DNA of 37,593 nt from Candidatus Tayloriibacteriota bacterium (GTDB lineage: Bacteria; Patescibacteriota; Minisyncoccia; Phycocordibacterales; CAIRYW01). The notes under the pieces were generated by a model. That model was not told where the DNA came from. It worked only from the letters and a program-made list of their open reading frames with translations, and did not search any database. The position numbers were made by a program, and so were the translations under genes. This document shows positions 30,349 to 37,593 of the stretch, piece after piece; position 1 is the first letter of the stretch, and the number at the start of each line of letters is the position of its first letter. The stretch is taken from contig JARIGV010000015.1 of NCBI GenBank assembly GCA_029288615.1, positions 1 to 37,593 of the forward strand, written 5' to 3'.

Positions 30349-32754
30349 ATGATCTCAAAAGATATTAAAAAACTTATAGGACCGCTCGCCGCACCACTTT
30401 ATCTCGAGGATATTGTTCTACATAAACATCGCCGCTCTGCACAAAAGTTTTTTGCTTTTGTTGCTATTCTTTCGCTTGCTGCACTCGCGACATTTCCAGG
30501 TGAATATGTACTTCCACTAAAAGCAGCTCTTTTCATCTCTCTCGGTCTCTACTTCACATCTCTCATGCTCGAAGGCTATTTCTATTCATTCTACGAAAGA
30601 TCACATGAGAATCCTGACATTTTGCCTTTTGAGATAGCGGAAATGCTTTATTACTGCGACGGAAGGGATCTCGTTGAAGGATTTCTCTTTTCTGATATTG
30701 GCGACAGAACAATGAAAAAACTTGGTCTTAGTGAAAAAGATATCAAGGAATTTTTGCATGTGAAAACAAAAGTTAATTTTTCATGGCAAAGTGTCACTGA
30801 ACGGCCTGGTACTGTTGCATTATATGCGGATCTCATGCAAAAAACTGATAAAGACTGGGCTGATTTTCTTTTCAAAAAAGGAATTACAAATGATGTATTT
30901 ATTGGTGCATTCGAATGGACGATAGAGGAAGAGAGAAAAATTATTGAGGAAGAACGTGTCTGGTCTAAAGAACATCTACTTCGCATTCCAGCACTTGGAA
31001 AAAATTGGTCATATGGGCAGACTTTTATTCTTGAAAAATATGGAGCAGATGCAACAGAAGAAGTCGGCTCATTTTTGCCAAGTTACGAGAGTGCGCATGA
31101 TGAAAATGTAAGAGAGCTTGAATCTATTCTTTCAAAATCAAGCGGAGCAAATTGCATTATTACATCTGATGATGAGTCATCACGACTTGATGTGGTTTTG
31201 ATGCTTGCAACGCGCATTCGAAGACAAGAAGTACTCTCGCCGCTGACACACGGGAGAATTTTTATCTTGAATCCTAATCTCATTATCGAGAATTCAAACG
31301 ACAAGATCACATTTGAGCGAGCTTTTTCTGATGTGCTTTCACAAGCGATAGCTGCAAGCAATATTATTCTTGTTATTCCTTATTTATCTTCATTTATAAA
31401 GAGTGCTTCGGCTCTTGGTTCGGATGTCGTGGCGCTTCTTCTCCCATATCTTGAATCACCACTCCTTCATATTGTTGGACTCGATGGAAAAGATGCCTTT
31501 CACAGTGAGCTCGAATCAAATGCGACACTTCTCGAGCATTTCCAGATTTTAAAAATTGATATTGGAAGTGGCGAAGGAGTGATGGCAATGCTTGAAAAAC
31601 AGGCGGAAGAAATCGAGAAAGAATCAAAACTTTTTATTACATACACAGCACTTGTTTCAATTCTTGAAAGCTCAAGACGATATTTTGATGGAAGCTCATA
31701 TGCAGAAAAAGCAAAAGATCTTTTGCTTGAGGCTGTGCCATATTGCTTCTCACACGGTTCAAAAGTACTTTTGCCTGAACATATTTCTGCAATCGTATCT
31801 GAGCGAACAGGAGTACCAACAGGGACTCCCAAAGGAGAAGAGAAAGATAAGCTTCTCAATCTCGAAAAAATTCTTCATGCTCGTGTTATTGGCCAGGAGG
31901 AAGCAATAAAAGCAATCAGTGAAGCAATGAGACGCTCTCGTGCTGGGGTAGGAAGTCCAAACAAGCCGATCGGCTCATTCCTTTTCCTTGGGCCTACGGG
32001 AGTTGGAAAAACAGAAACTACAAAAGCACTTGCAGAAGTTTTCTTTGGATCAGAAGGCGCAATGTCTCGTCTTGATATGTCTGAATATAAAGGTCCTGAT
32101 GCGCTTGGGCGTCTCTTGGGATCATTTGATGCAAATAAAGCGGGAATTCTCGCGACAACTGTGCGTGAAAAACCATACGCAGTCCTTCTTCTTGATGAAT
32201 TTGAGAAATCAAATCCGGATGCACTTAACCTTTTCCTTCAAGTTCTCGATGAAGGAGTGTTTTCTGATGCGAATGGAAAGAAAGTAAATGTTCGAAACAA
32301 TATCATCATTGCAACCTCAAACGCTGGGAGCGATATGATTTGGAAATTTGTGAAAGACGGAGCTGATATGGCATCTAAGAAAGAAGAAATTATTGATGCA
32401 CTCATCAGTGAAGGAATTTTTAAGCCCGAGCTTTTGAACCGCTTTGACGCTGTCATTCTTTTCCATCCACTTGGCGATACAGAGCTCGCACAGATCGCAC
32501 GCCTAATGATGCAGAAATTTGCAAAACGAATGACTGAAAAGGGAATTGATATTCTGATCGATGACAAAATCATTAATTTCCTTGTATCGAAAGGTACAGA
32601 TCCGAAATTTGGTGCAAGACCTATGAATCGAGCAATAGATGATGAGGTTGAAGGACTTGTGGCGTCAAAGATAATTTCTGGCGATATCACAAAAGGATCA
32701 CATGTTTCGTTTGATATCGAGGGTGATTCTGTGCTAAAAATTACAGTGAAATAA
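30349..32754 (+). CDS. Membrane-anchored Clp-like AAA+ protein with degenerate D1
   Basis: An 801-aa protein. Two N-terminal hydrophobic segments (about residues 33-82) anchor it. A Clp-N-like helical region (about 95-235) follows. The first ATPase module has lost its Walker A (TSDDESSRL at about 271-279 where GEAGVGKT would be). The second is intact: GPTGVGKTE (548-556), LLLDEFEKSNPDALNLFLQVLDEG, the arginine-rich sensor region FKPELLNRFD and the C-terminal GARPMNRAIDDEV. It has no middle coiled coil and no VGF loop. It may pull or remodel membrane or envelope proteins rather than feed ClpP. Confidence 0.88.
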   Translation: MISKDIKKLIGPLAAPLYLEDIVLHKHRRSAQKFFAFVAILSLAALATFPGEYVLPLKAALFISLGLYFTSLMLEGYFYSFYERSHENPDILPFEIAEMLYYCDGRDLVEGFLFSDIGDRTMKKLGLSEKDIKEFLHVKTKVNFSWQSVTERPGTVALYADLMQKTDKDWADFLFKKGITNDVFIGAFEWTIEEERKIIEEERVWSKEHLLRIPALGKNWSYGQTFILEKYGADATEEVGSFLPSYESAHDENVRELESILSKSSGANCIITSDDESSRLDVVLMLATRIRRQEVLSPLTHGRIFILNPNLIIENSNDKITFERAFSDVLSQAIAASNIILVIPYLSSFIKSASALGSDVVALLLPYLESPLLHIVGLDGKDAFHSELESNATLLEHFQILKIDIGSGEGVMAMLEKQAEEIEKESKLFITYTALVSILESSRRYFDGSSYAEKAKDLLLEAVPYCFSHGSKVLLPEHISAIVSERTGVPTGTPKGEEKDKLLNLEKILHARVIGQEEAIKAISEAMRRSRAGVGSPNKPIGSFLFLGPTGVGKTETTKALAEVFFGSEGAMSRLDMSEYKGPDALGRLLGSFDANKAGILATTVREKPYAVLLLDEFEKSNPDALNLFLQVLDEGVFSDANGKKVNVRNNIIIATSNAGSDMIWKFVKDGADMASKKEEIIDALISEGIFKPELLNRFDAVILFHPLGDTELAQIARLMMQKFAKRMTEKGIDILIDDKIINFLVSKGTDPKFGARPMNRAIDDEVEGLVASKIISGDITKGSHVSFDIEGDSVLKITVK

Positions 32755-32759
32755 GAGAC

Positions 32760-33965
32760 ATGAAAGACGAAAATATTCTAGATCCAGAAGATAAAAGAGT
32801 ACCAATCCACGTTGAAACATACGGCTTGGGGCCACATGGGGCGCCGGTCATTACACTTTCTAAAGATGGAGACAAAAAATATAGCACATGGGTATGGGCT
32901 GTTGCTGCCATCATTGTTGGTATTTCGGTAGCGTCTTTTTTTTATAACACCGGCAAAACCGTCGTGGCATATTTCAAAGGTGTGACTGACCATCCGGTCT
33001 TAGCGTTCGCAAATGCAAATGTAAACGCTACACCAATCCCTCCTGTTTCGCCTACATCTGCTGAGCCGGTCGCGACAAATGATCAAAATGTGGGAGAAGC
33101 GACATCGTCACTTCCTAGTAGCGCTGCATTTAAAAATATGGGATCAGATGATGGGGATACTGTCGCTGCGACAAATACCGACCCACAAGCTGGTCAATAT
33201 TATTTTCTTTCTGAAGATTACAAACTTCCACGAACAAGTGCACTTGCGTATTTGGTAGGTGATATCGATACAGGAGAGGTAATCATTTCAAAAAATTCCG
33301 ACATGGTTTTTCCAATCGCTTCAGTTTCGAAACTCACGGCCTCACTCGTTTCAGAAGATGTTTTGGATCAGCACAAACTCATCACTGTTACACGTTCGTC
33401 AGTAGAAACATACGGAACTCTTGGCGGTCTTGTTGCTGGCGAGAAAATTTTGCCGAGTGATCTTTTATACCCACTTCTCATGGAGTCTTCAAACGATGCG
33501 GCTGAAGTTCTTGCACAAGGATATGGCCGAGATGCTTTCATTAAACTTATGAATGACAAAGTAAAATCACTTGGCATGTCTTCTACCTCATACGATGATC
33601 CAAGCGGTCTCTCGGCAAACAATGTTTCTACAGTGACTGATCTCTTTACATTGGCAAAGTACATCACAAAAAAACATCCAGAACTCTGGGATGTTACTCG
33701 CGTGCGTGGATATACGATCCTCTCACATTCATGGCTCAATAATAATGATCTTTCTCGCCGCTCGTCATTTATTGGTGGCAAAAATGGATATACTGATGAA
33801 GCTGATCGCACAACTGTGACTGTTTTCAATACAACAATCGGTAAAACAAATCATCGTATTGCAGTCATTATTCTCAAATCAGACAATAGAGACGGCGACG
33901 TTGATACACTTCTTCGTTTTGTACAAGGAAATGTTGGATTCCTTAAAGCAGGAGATACATTCTAA
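32760..33965 (+). CDS. D-alanyl-D-alanine carboxypeptidase (PBP5/6-like)
   Basis: A penicillin-binding-type peptidase that trims the pentapeptide of peptidoglycan outside the membrane. One helix (about residues 43-64), a long Thr/Ala/Pro linker, then the catalytic domain with SxxK as SVSK (S188, K191) and SxN as SSN (243-245). The third motif, usually KTG, reads KNG (341-343). It is 401 aa and follows the membrane Clp-like gene by 5 bases. The KNG change may reduce or alter activity; the rest of the fold (YDDPSGLS, VTDLFTLAKYI) is canonical. Confidence 0.87.
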   Translation: MKDENILDPEDKRVPIHVETYGLGPHGAPVITLSKDGDKKYSTWVWAVAAIIVGISVASFFYNTGKTVVAYFKGVTDHPVLAFANANVNATPIPPVSPTSAEPVATNDQNVGEATSSLPSSAAFKNMGSDDGDTVAATNTDPQAGQYYFLSEDYKLPRTSALAYLVGDIDTGEVIISKNSDMVFPIASVSKLTASLVSEDVLDQHKLITVTRSSVETYGTLGGLVAGEKILPSDLLYPLLMESSNDAAEVLAQGYGRDAFIKLMNDKVKSLGMSSTSYDDPSGLSANNVSTVTDLFTLAKYITKKHPELWDVTRVRGYTILSHSWLNNNDLSRRSSFIGGKNGYTDEADRTTVTVFNTTIGKTNHRIAVIILKSDNRDGDVDTLLRFVQGNVGFLKAGDTF

Positions 33966-33969
33966 TTTC

Positions 33970-33998
33970 TTGACTCTGAAGGCAAGTTTTTGCACAAT
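33970..33998 (+). promoter_or_regulatory. Promoter of dus
   Basis: TTGACT (33970-33975), 17-base spacer and CACAAT (33993-33998), placed 9 bases before the ATG at 34008. It supports that ATG rather than the upstream TTG at 33990. Confidence 0.55.
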
Positions 33999-34007
33999 GC
34001 GCGGACA

Positions 34008-35024
34008 ATGAACGATAATATTAATTTTGGATTTTGGGAAAAACTACAACAACAGTCTGATCCCCAACGAGGGGGAGTGAAGCCAATTTTTGTTTTGGCG
34101 CCGATGGCAGATGTCACCGATGCGCCTTTTCGATCTATAATCGCAAAATATGGAAAGCCTGATGTTTTTTGGACAGAGTTTGTGTCTGCGGATGGTCTTG
34201 TGCGTGCTACTCCGGAAGGAAAAAAGAAATTACTTAAAGATTTAGAGTATTCAGAAGCGGAGCGTCCTATAGTAGCGCAGCTTTTTGGATCAAAACCAGA
34301 ATACATGGAGCAGGCGGCAAAGCTCGTACAGGATCTCGGCTTTGATGGAATCGATATCAATATGGGCTGCCCTGATAAAACTATTGAAAAACAAGGATGC
34401 GGCGCGGCAATGATAAAAAATCCGGCGCTCGCGAGAGAAATTATTCGTGCAGCAAAACGCGGTGCACCGAATCTTCCTGTATCAGTAAAAACGCGTGTTG
34501 GTTTTAATACTGTGGAACTTGATACATGGCTTCCTGAATTGCTTGCTGAAGATGTTGCGCTTGTCACCATTCATGCGCGCACTCGAAAAGAAATGTCGAA
34601 AGTGCCAGCAAGATGGGAACATATTAAAAGGGCAGTGGAGATCCGTGAGAAAATGAAAAAAGATACACTTATTTTTGGAAACGGTGATGTAAAAGATCTC
34701 GACGACGCTCGAAAGAAAGTAGATGAAACAGGGTGTGATGGTGTGATGCTCGGTCGCGCAATATTTGGAAACCCTTGGCTTTTTTCAGAAAGAAAAGATG
34801 TACCAATCGAAGAAAGACTCAAGGTTTTGGTAGAACACACAGAGAAATTTGAAGAAATACTTGGCGGAATTAAAAATTTTGCCATCATGAAAAAACATTT
34901 TAAATCATACGTAGGGGAATTCCCTGGAGCGAAAGAACTTCGTGAAAAACTCATGGAAACGACCACTGCAAAAGAGGTAAAAGAGGTTGTGGATACTTTT
35001 TTACACAATCTATTGACAAAATAG
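34008..35024 (+). CDS. dus: tRNA-dihydrouridine synthase
   Basis: A flavin enzyme that reduces uridine to dihydrouridine in the D-loop of tRNA. The 338 aa show the FMN-barrel start FVLAPMADVTDAPFRSII, the QLFGSKPEYMEQAA segment and GIDINMGCPDK with catalytic cysteine C121, followed by KQGCGAAMIKNP, PVSVKTRVGF, VTIHARTRKE and DGVMLGRAIFGNPWLF, all typical of Dus (DusB-like) proteins. The last 90 residues form the helical tRNA-binding part. The start at 34008 is supported by the promoter spacing. Confidence 0.93.
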   Translation: MNDNINFGFWEKLQQQSDPQRGGVKPIFVLAPMADVTDAPFRSIIAKYGKPDVFWTEFVSADGLVRATPEGKKKLLKDLEYSEAERPIVAQLFGSKPEYMEQAAKLVQDLGFDGIDINMGCPDKTIEKQGCGAAMIKNPALAREIIRAAKRGAPNLPVSVKTRVGFNTVELDTWLPELLAEDVALVTIHARTRKEMSKVPARWEHIKRAVEIREKMKKDTLIFGNGDVKDLDDARKKVDETGCDGVMLGRAIFGNPWLFSERKDVPIEERLKVLVEHTEKFEEILGGIKNFAIMKKHFKSYVGEFPGAKELREKLMETTTAKEVKEVVDTFLHNLLTK

Positions 35025-35153
35025 TCAAGCAGAGCTATTGTTGGAACCGTCAATCACGACCGCTCTTTCAAAAGTCATACCTGCAAACCAGCAGACTGTG
35101 CCTCCGAAGGAGTGTTCGTGCGTCTAAAACCAAAAAACGGAAAATAAAACCGC

Positions 35154-35666
35154 ATGAAAAAGCAAACGACCCGCGCACGTGGCCGACCCTGGACTCCCGT
35201 CCTGTGTGTCGCTCTCTTGTGCTTCTCCGGCCTGATCGCCAGCAATGTGCATGCCACCGGCGCCGCGCCGCCGCTCGATACCGGTCCGCAGTGGACCCAC
35301 GAGCCGGCCGTCACCGACACCAGCCCGCCCGCGGCCTTCGCGAGCGACTGGAAGATGTATAAGCTGACGAAGATCGATTCGGCGTTCGCTACCGCGAGCT
35401 GCCTCATCGCCGCACACCAATACATGCTCGCGAGCGCGAGCAATGGCGTCTGCATCTTCGCAACCTCGCCCGATAACTACTACGGCGGCGAGTACGCGAA
35501 ATGCGGCGTTACGATCGGCAAGAATGACGGCGGGGGCATGACCTCCGGCGGCATCATCAGCCTCGATAAGCCCTGCATCGGCGGAATCACCTCTGGCGGA
35601 TTCGCGAGTGGTATCCACGGCAGCGGCCTGCGGCAAGACACCGGCGCCATTACGCGCGCCGGTTAG
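35154..35666 (+). CDS. Extremely GC-rich secreted orphan
   Basis: A 170-aa protein with a Sec-type signal peptide (KKQTTRARGR n-region, LCVALLCFSGLIA core, likely cleavage near NVHA). The mature part is Pro/Thr-rich at first, then carries four cysteines (ASCLI, GVCIF, AKCGV, KPCIG), which could form two disulfides, and ends Gly/Ser-rich (GGGMTSGGIISL). No family recognised. The DNA is 47 of 60 G+C at 35281-35340, far from the host, so recent transfer is likely. A long frame also exists on the other strand; the signal peptide favours this one. Confidence 0.6.
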   Translation: MKKQTTRARGRPWTPVLCVALLCFSGLIASNVHATGAAPPLDTGPQWTHEPAVTDTSPPAAFASDWKMYKLTKIDSAFATASCLIAAHQYMLASASNGVCIFATSPDNYYGGEYAKCGVTIGKNDGGGMTSGGIISLDKPCIGGITSGGFASGIHGSGLRQDTGAITRAG

Positions 35667-35682
35667 GCGACATTTCGTCGCC
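35640..35682 (+). repeat. Two GC-rich hairpins at the end of the GC-rich orphan
   Basis: ACCGGCGC / GCGCGCCGGT at 35640-35663 overlaps the 3' end of the coding sequence, and GGCGAC-ATTTC-GTCGCC follows at 35667-35682. No T-run follows, so they look more like stabilising or foreign 3' structures than terminators. Confidence 0.5.
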
Positions 35683-35779
35683 GCGACGAGTGCCTTGGCA
35701 GCGAGCTGAGGTATCAGGTATGACTTAATTCAATGCTAACCGGCCATGTGGCTTGGAAACGCAATGAAAACCAAACCTG

Positions 35780-35817
35780 ACAGCCGCGACGTTCACGTTG
35801 CGGCTGCTCTTTTTTAT
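35780..35817 (+). terminator. Terminator before dnaX
   Basis: AGCCGCGAC / GTTGCGGCT hairpin with loop GTTCAC, then GCTCTTTTTT. It ends the transcript from the GC-rich orphan. Confidence 0.85.
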
Positions 35818-35842
35818 ACAAAGCAATTCTTTCTGCTATAAT
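35814..35842 (+). promoter_or_regulatory. Promoter of dnaX
   Basis: TTATAC (35814-35819), 17-base spacer, perfect TATAAT (35837-35842), 6 bases before the ATG at 35849: a probable leaderless start. The -35 lies in the T-run of the preceding terminator. Confidence 0.6.
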
Positions 35843-35848
35843 TTGCCC

Positions 35849-36874
35849 ATGTCACAAACTTTATACAGAAAATATCGTCCGAAAAAATTTGATGAAGTCG
35901 TAGGTCAGGATCATGTTATCTCCATTTTAAAAAACGCTCTCAAAGACGATAAGATCTCGCATGCATATATTTTTGCCGGATCGAGAGGTATCGGTAAGAC
36001 ATCCATCGCTCGTATTTTTGCAGAAGCACTTGGTACGTCTTCAAATGACACATATGAAATAGATGCAGCATCAAATCGTGGTATCGATGATATTCGCGCT
36101 GTGCGTGAAGCTGTAAATACACTTCCTTTTGAATCTCGTTTTAAAGTTTACATCATCGATGAAGCACACATGCTTACAAAAGAAGCATGGAATGCACTTC
36201 TTAAAACTCTTGAGGAGCCGCCAGCTCACGTTATTTTCATTCTTGCGACAACAGAAGCATCAAAAATTCCTGAGACCATTCTTTCTCGCTGCGAAGTTCA
36301 TTCATTCAAGAGACCAACAAATGAAATTCTTCGCGATGTTATTTCAAAGACTGCAAAGAAAGAAGGGGTAATTCTTGAACCAGATGCAGCAGATCTCATT
36401 GCAACGCTCGCCGACGGATCCTTCCGTGATGCACATGGAATACTTCAGAAAATAATAAACACAGGCGTTGGAAAAACGATTGGCAGGGAAGAAGCCGAGG
36501 AATATACAGGCGCACCGAAGATGTCTCTCGCAGAAAATTTCATTGAAAGCATCGCAGAGAAAAATATCGAGAAAGGGCTTGAAGTTTTGCGAACCGTTTC
36601 GAAACAAAACCTTGATGTCACTATGTTTTCAAAAATAATCATTGAAACACTGCGCGGAGCCCTTCTTCTTAAAGCTTCACCTATGTCAGAAAAAGAGCTT
36701 AAGGAAAAACTTTCTCCTGAGCGATTCACTTTTGTAAAGAAAATATCTGAGATAAAAGATTCTGCTGTAAAAGCTGAAACCCTTCGTGAGCTACTTACTG
36801 CGCACGAAGAAATCTCTCGATCATTCATTCCGACTCTTCCTCTTGAGATCGCGCTCATAAAAGTGCTTTCATAG
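35849..36874 (+). CDS. dnaX: DNA polymerase III clamp-loader subunit, short DnaX without zinc module
   Basis: The motor subunit of the clamp loader. The start MSQTLYRKYRPKKFDEVVGQD is the universal DnaX N-terminus. Walker A GSRGIGKTS, IDEAHMLTKEAWNALLKTLEEPP, and sensor 1 ILATTEASKIPETILSRC follow. Between Walker A and EIDAASNRGIDDIR only a few residues remain (EALGTSSNDTY), so the four-cysteine zinc module of normal DnaX is missing. At 341 aa it is a gamma-like form without the tau tail. A terminator hairpin follows. Confidence 0.9.
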   Translation: MSQTLYRKYRPKKFDEVVGQDHVISILKNALKDDKISHAYIFAGSRGIGKTSIARIFAEALGTSSNDTYEIDAASNRGIDDIRAVREAVNTLPFESRFKVYIIDEAHMLTKEAWNALLKTLEEPPAHVIFILATTEASKIPETILSRCEVHSFKRPTNEILRDVISKTAKKEGVILEPDAADLIATLADGSFRDAHGILQKIINTGVGKTIGREEAEEYTGAPKMSLAENFIESIAEKNIEKGLEVLRTVSKQNLDVTMFSKIIIETLRGALLLKASPMSEKELKEKLSPERFTFVKKISEIKDSAVKAETLRELLTAHEEISRSFIPTLPLEIALIKVLS

Positions 36875-36887
36875 TGCTCTAAAATAA

Positions 36888-36912
36888 AAAATACCGCTCC
36901 TTGAGCGGTGGG
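36888..36912 (-). terminator. Terminator between convergent dnaX and membrane gene
   Basis: An ACCGCTC-AAG-GAGCGGT stem (36892-36908). On the minus strand it is followed by ATTTTTTATTTTAG, fitting the gene at 36932; on the plus strand the tail is GGGG, so it serves dnaX less well. Confidence 0.75.
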
Positions 36913-36931
36913 GTTTAAGTGTCAGTCGACG

Positions 36932-37312
36932 TTATCTGTGAAAGATGAGTCTTCGGATGAGCATCTGCACGATCACAAGAGAGAGGTTCCACCAGATGCA
37001 GTCTTTCGAAAAGCATGCTGTTTCTCTCGTTCCGCCGCGCGTAGCAATGAATGCAATGAATGCCACCAAGCCAAAGACCAAGTCGCCGAAGAGCAGCACT
37101 ATAGGCGACTTAATCATGACGCTCCCGATGATGTTGGTCATTACAATAATGACCGACAAACAAAAGTATGCGTAGTGCGAGCCGTTACGGAAGGTGATTC
37201 CGAAACGAACCAGGTCCACTGGAGTGTTCGCCTCGGCTTTCACTTTCTTTGGCTTCTCAGGGCGATACTGACGATTAAAACGACTGACCGTCTGACGTTT
37301 AGTCTTTTTCAT
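36932..37312 (-). CDS. Small multi-helix membrane protein
   Basis: A 126-aa orphan. The basic N-terminal part (KKTKRQTVSRFNRQYRPEKPKKVK) precedes two clear helices (YAYFCLSVIIVMTNIIGSVMI and IVLLFGDLVFGLVAFIAFIA) and a possible third near the C-terminus (NLSLVIVQMLI). The ATG at 37312 follows an in-frame TTG three codons earlier. Not recognised. More GC-rich than the dnaX neighbour. Confidence 0.6.
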   Translation of the reverse strand: MKKTKRQTVSRFNRQYRPEKPKKVKAEANTPVDLVRFGITFRNGSHYAYFCLSVIIVMTNIIGSVMIKSPIVLLFGDLVFGLVAFIAFIATRGGTRETACFSKDCIWWNLSLVIVQMLIRRLIFHR

Positions 37313-37446
37313 AAGGTTCAAAAGTTAAACGCAAAATACCATTTTTCTATGGTTTGTCAATTTACTGCAAGATGTCCAAGGTTGCCTTTGGATATTTTTG
37401 ATTTTTTAGCCAAAAAACGTTAGTCTATCTAGGCTAAATAAGAAAT

Positions 37447-37517
37447 TGCGGGATCGTCTAATGGTAGGACATCAGGTTTTGGTCCTGAGTATCTAGGTTC
37501 GAGTCCTAGTCCCGCAG
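37447..37517 (+). tRNA. tRNA-Gln (anticodon TTG)
   Basis: The acceptor TGCGGGA pairs with TCCCGCA, the anticodon stem is TCAGG / CCTGA with loop TTTTGGT, the T-arm is CTAGGTTCGAGTCCTAG, and the discriminator is G. CCA is not encoded. It is followed by an inverted copy of its own 3' half. Confidence 0.95.
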
Positions 37518-37577
37518 CAAAACGAAGTTTTGATGCGGGAAGTAGGCGCTAAACGCGCTTACGCCTAGGACTCGAAC
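37518..37577 (+). repeat. tRNA-templated folded element behind tRNA-Gln
   Basis: After a hairpin AAAAC-GAA-GTTTT (37519-37531) comes an exact inverted copy of the acceptor end (TGCGGGA, 37534-37540). A hairpin insert follows (GTAGGCGC / GCGCTTAC, 37542-37562), then a 13-base exact inverted T-arm copy (37565-37577 versus 37497-37509). As in the Cys element, the inverted copy is split at the acceptor/T-arm boundary. The rest, if any, lies beyond the window. Confidence 0.7.
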
Positions 37578-37593
37578 GGCGGAGTATAATTTT

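Noticed and set aside
35124-35636. A 170-codon minus-strand frame opposite the GC-rich orphan
   Set aside because: Such long antisense frames are common in very GC-rich DNA; the plus-strand frame has a convincing signal peptide and a terminator downstream.
1-37593. CRISPR arrays, rRNA genes or insertion sequences
   Set aside because: No evenly spaced direct repeats, no rRNA-like stretch and no transposase-like frame with inverted ends were found.

Overview
The window looks like a chromosomal segment from a Candidate Phyla Radiation bacterium (Patescibacteria, probably Parcubacteria-like). This is inferred from several things: an AT-rich background, short reduced versions of universal proteins (IF-2 without its N-terminal half, DnaX without its zinc module), a run of paralogous T4SS-pilin-like membrane proteins, Mur/FemAB wall genes, a membrane-tethered Clp-like ATPase, and many small orphan genes. 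UGA ends several genes (for example 5751-7265 and 26489-26764), so the recoded CPR lineages that read UGA as glycine are unlikely.

Layout. 1-4893 (+): a methyltransferase, a solute-binding-like protein, and seven tandem pilin-like proteins, closed by a strong terminator. 5020-7265 (-): a GC-rich two-gene unit (SPFH protein and His-rich membrane protein) with a near-consensus promoter and a folded leader. 7453-7640 (-): tRNA-Leu(TAG) and tRNA-Lys(CTT). 7772-10106 (+): FemAB-like transferase and MurE-like ligase, meeting a convergent SET-domain gene. 10685-13673 (-): tRNA-Leu(TAA), tRNA-Cys, rbfA, infB, a DUF4446 protein and a small membrane protein. 13725-19644 (+): cysteine desulfurase, protease-like membrane protein, ClpB-type ATPase, tRNA-Tyr, rpmG, a lipoprotein, tRNA-Trp and a 54-aa orphan. 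19706-21651 (-): miaA, a HAD-like protein and tRNA-Leu(CAA). 21715-27662: parB, topA, dprA and five small single-gene units. 27719-35024 (+): serS, an FtsQ-like protein, a small membrane protein, a membrane Clp-like ATPase, a D,D-carboxypeptidase and dus. 35154-37577: an extremely GC-rich secreted orphan, dnaX, a membrane protein and tRNA-Gln.

How the genes work together. Translation and tRNA maturation (infB, rbfA, serS, miaA, dus, desulfurase, rpmG, eight tRNAs), wall assembly and division (FemAB, MurE-like, FtsQ-like, carboxypeptidase), proteostasis (two Clp-like ATPases) and DNA maintenance (parB, topA, dprA, dnaX) are interleaved with surface genes (pilins, solute binding, SPFH). No window-spanning mobile element, integrase, CRISPR array or rRNA was seen.

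The most unusual signal is a family of folded elements directly downstream of four of the eight tRNA genes (Leu-TAA, Cys, Trp, Gln). Each begins with a hairpin right after the tRNA and then carries an inverted copy of that same tRNA's 3' segment. Three of them end with a direct copy, so the copies can pair around two inner hairpins. The Leu and Trp elements are colinear with identical spacing between conserved words, and their stems differ by compensatory changes. This looks like an undescribed tRNA-templated structured or mobile element. A second pattern is that many genes have a -10 hexamer ending 6-8 bases before the ATG, suggesting leaderless mRNAs. No stretch longer than 300 bases lacks a gene; the longest gaps (19254-19479, 7266-7452, 35667-35848, 10771-10933) hold these elements, promoters or terminators.
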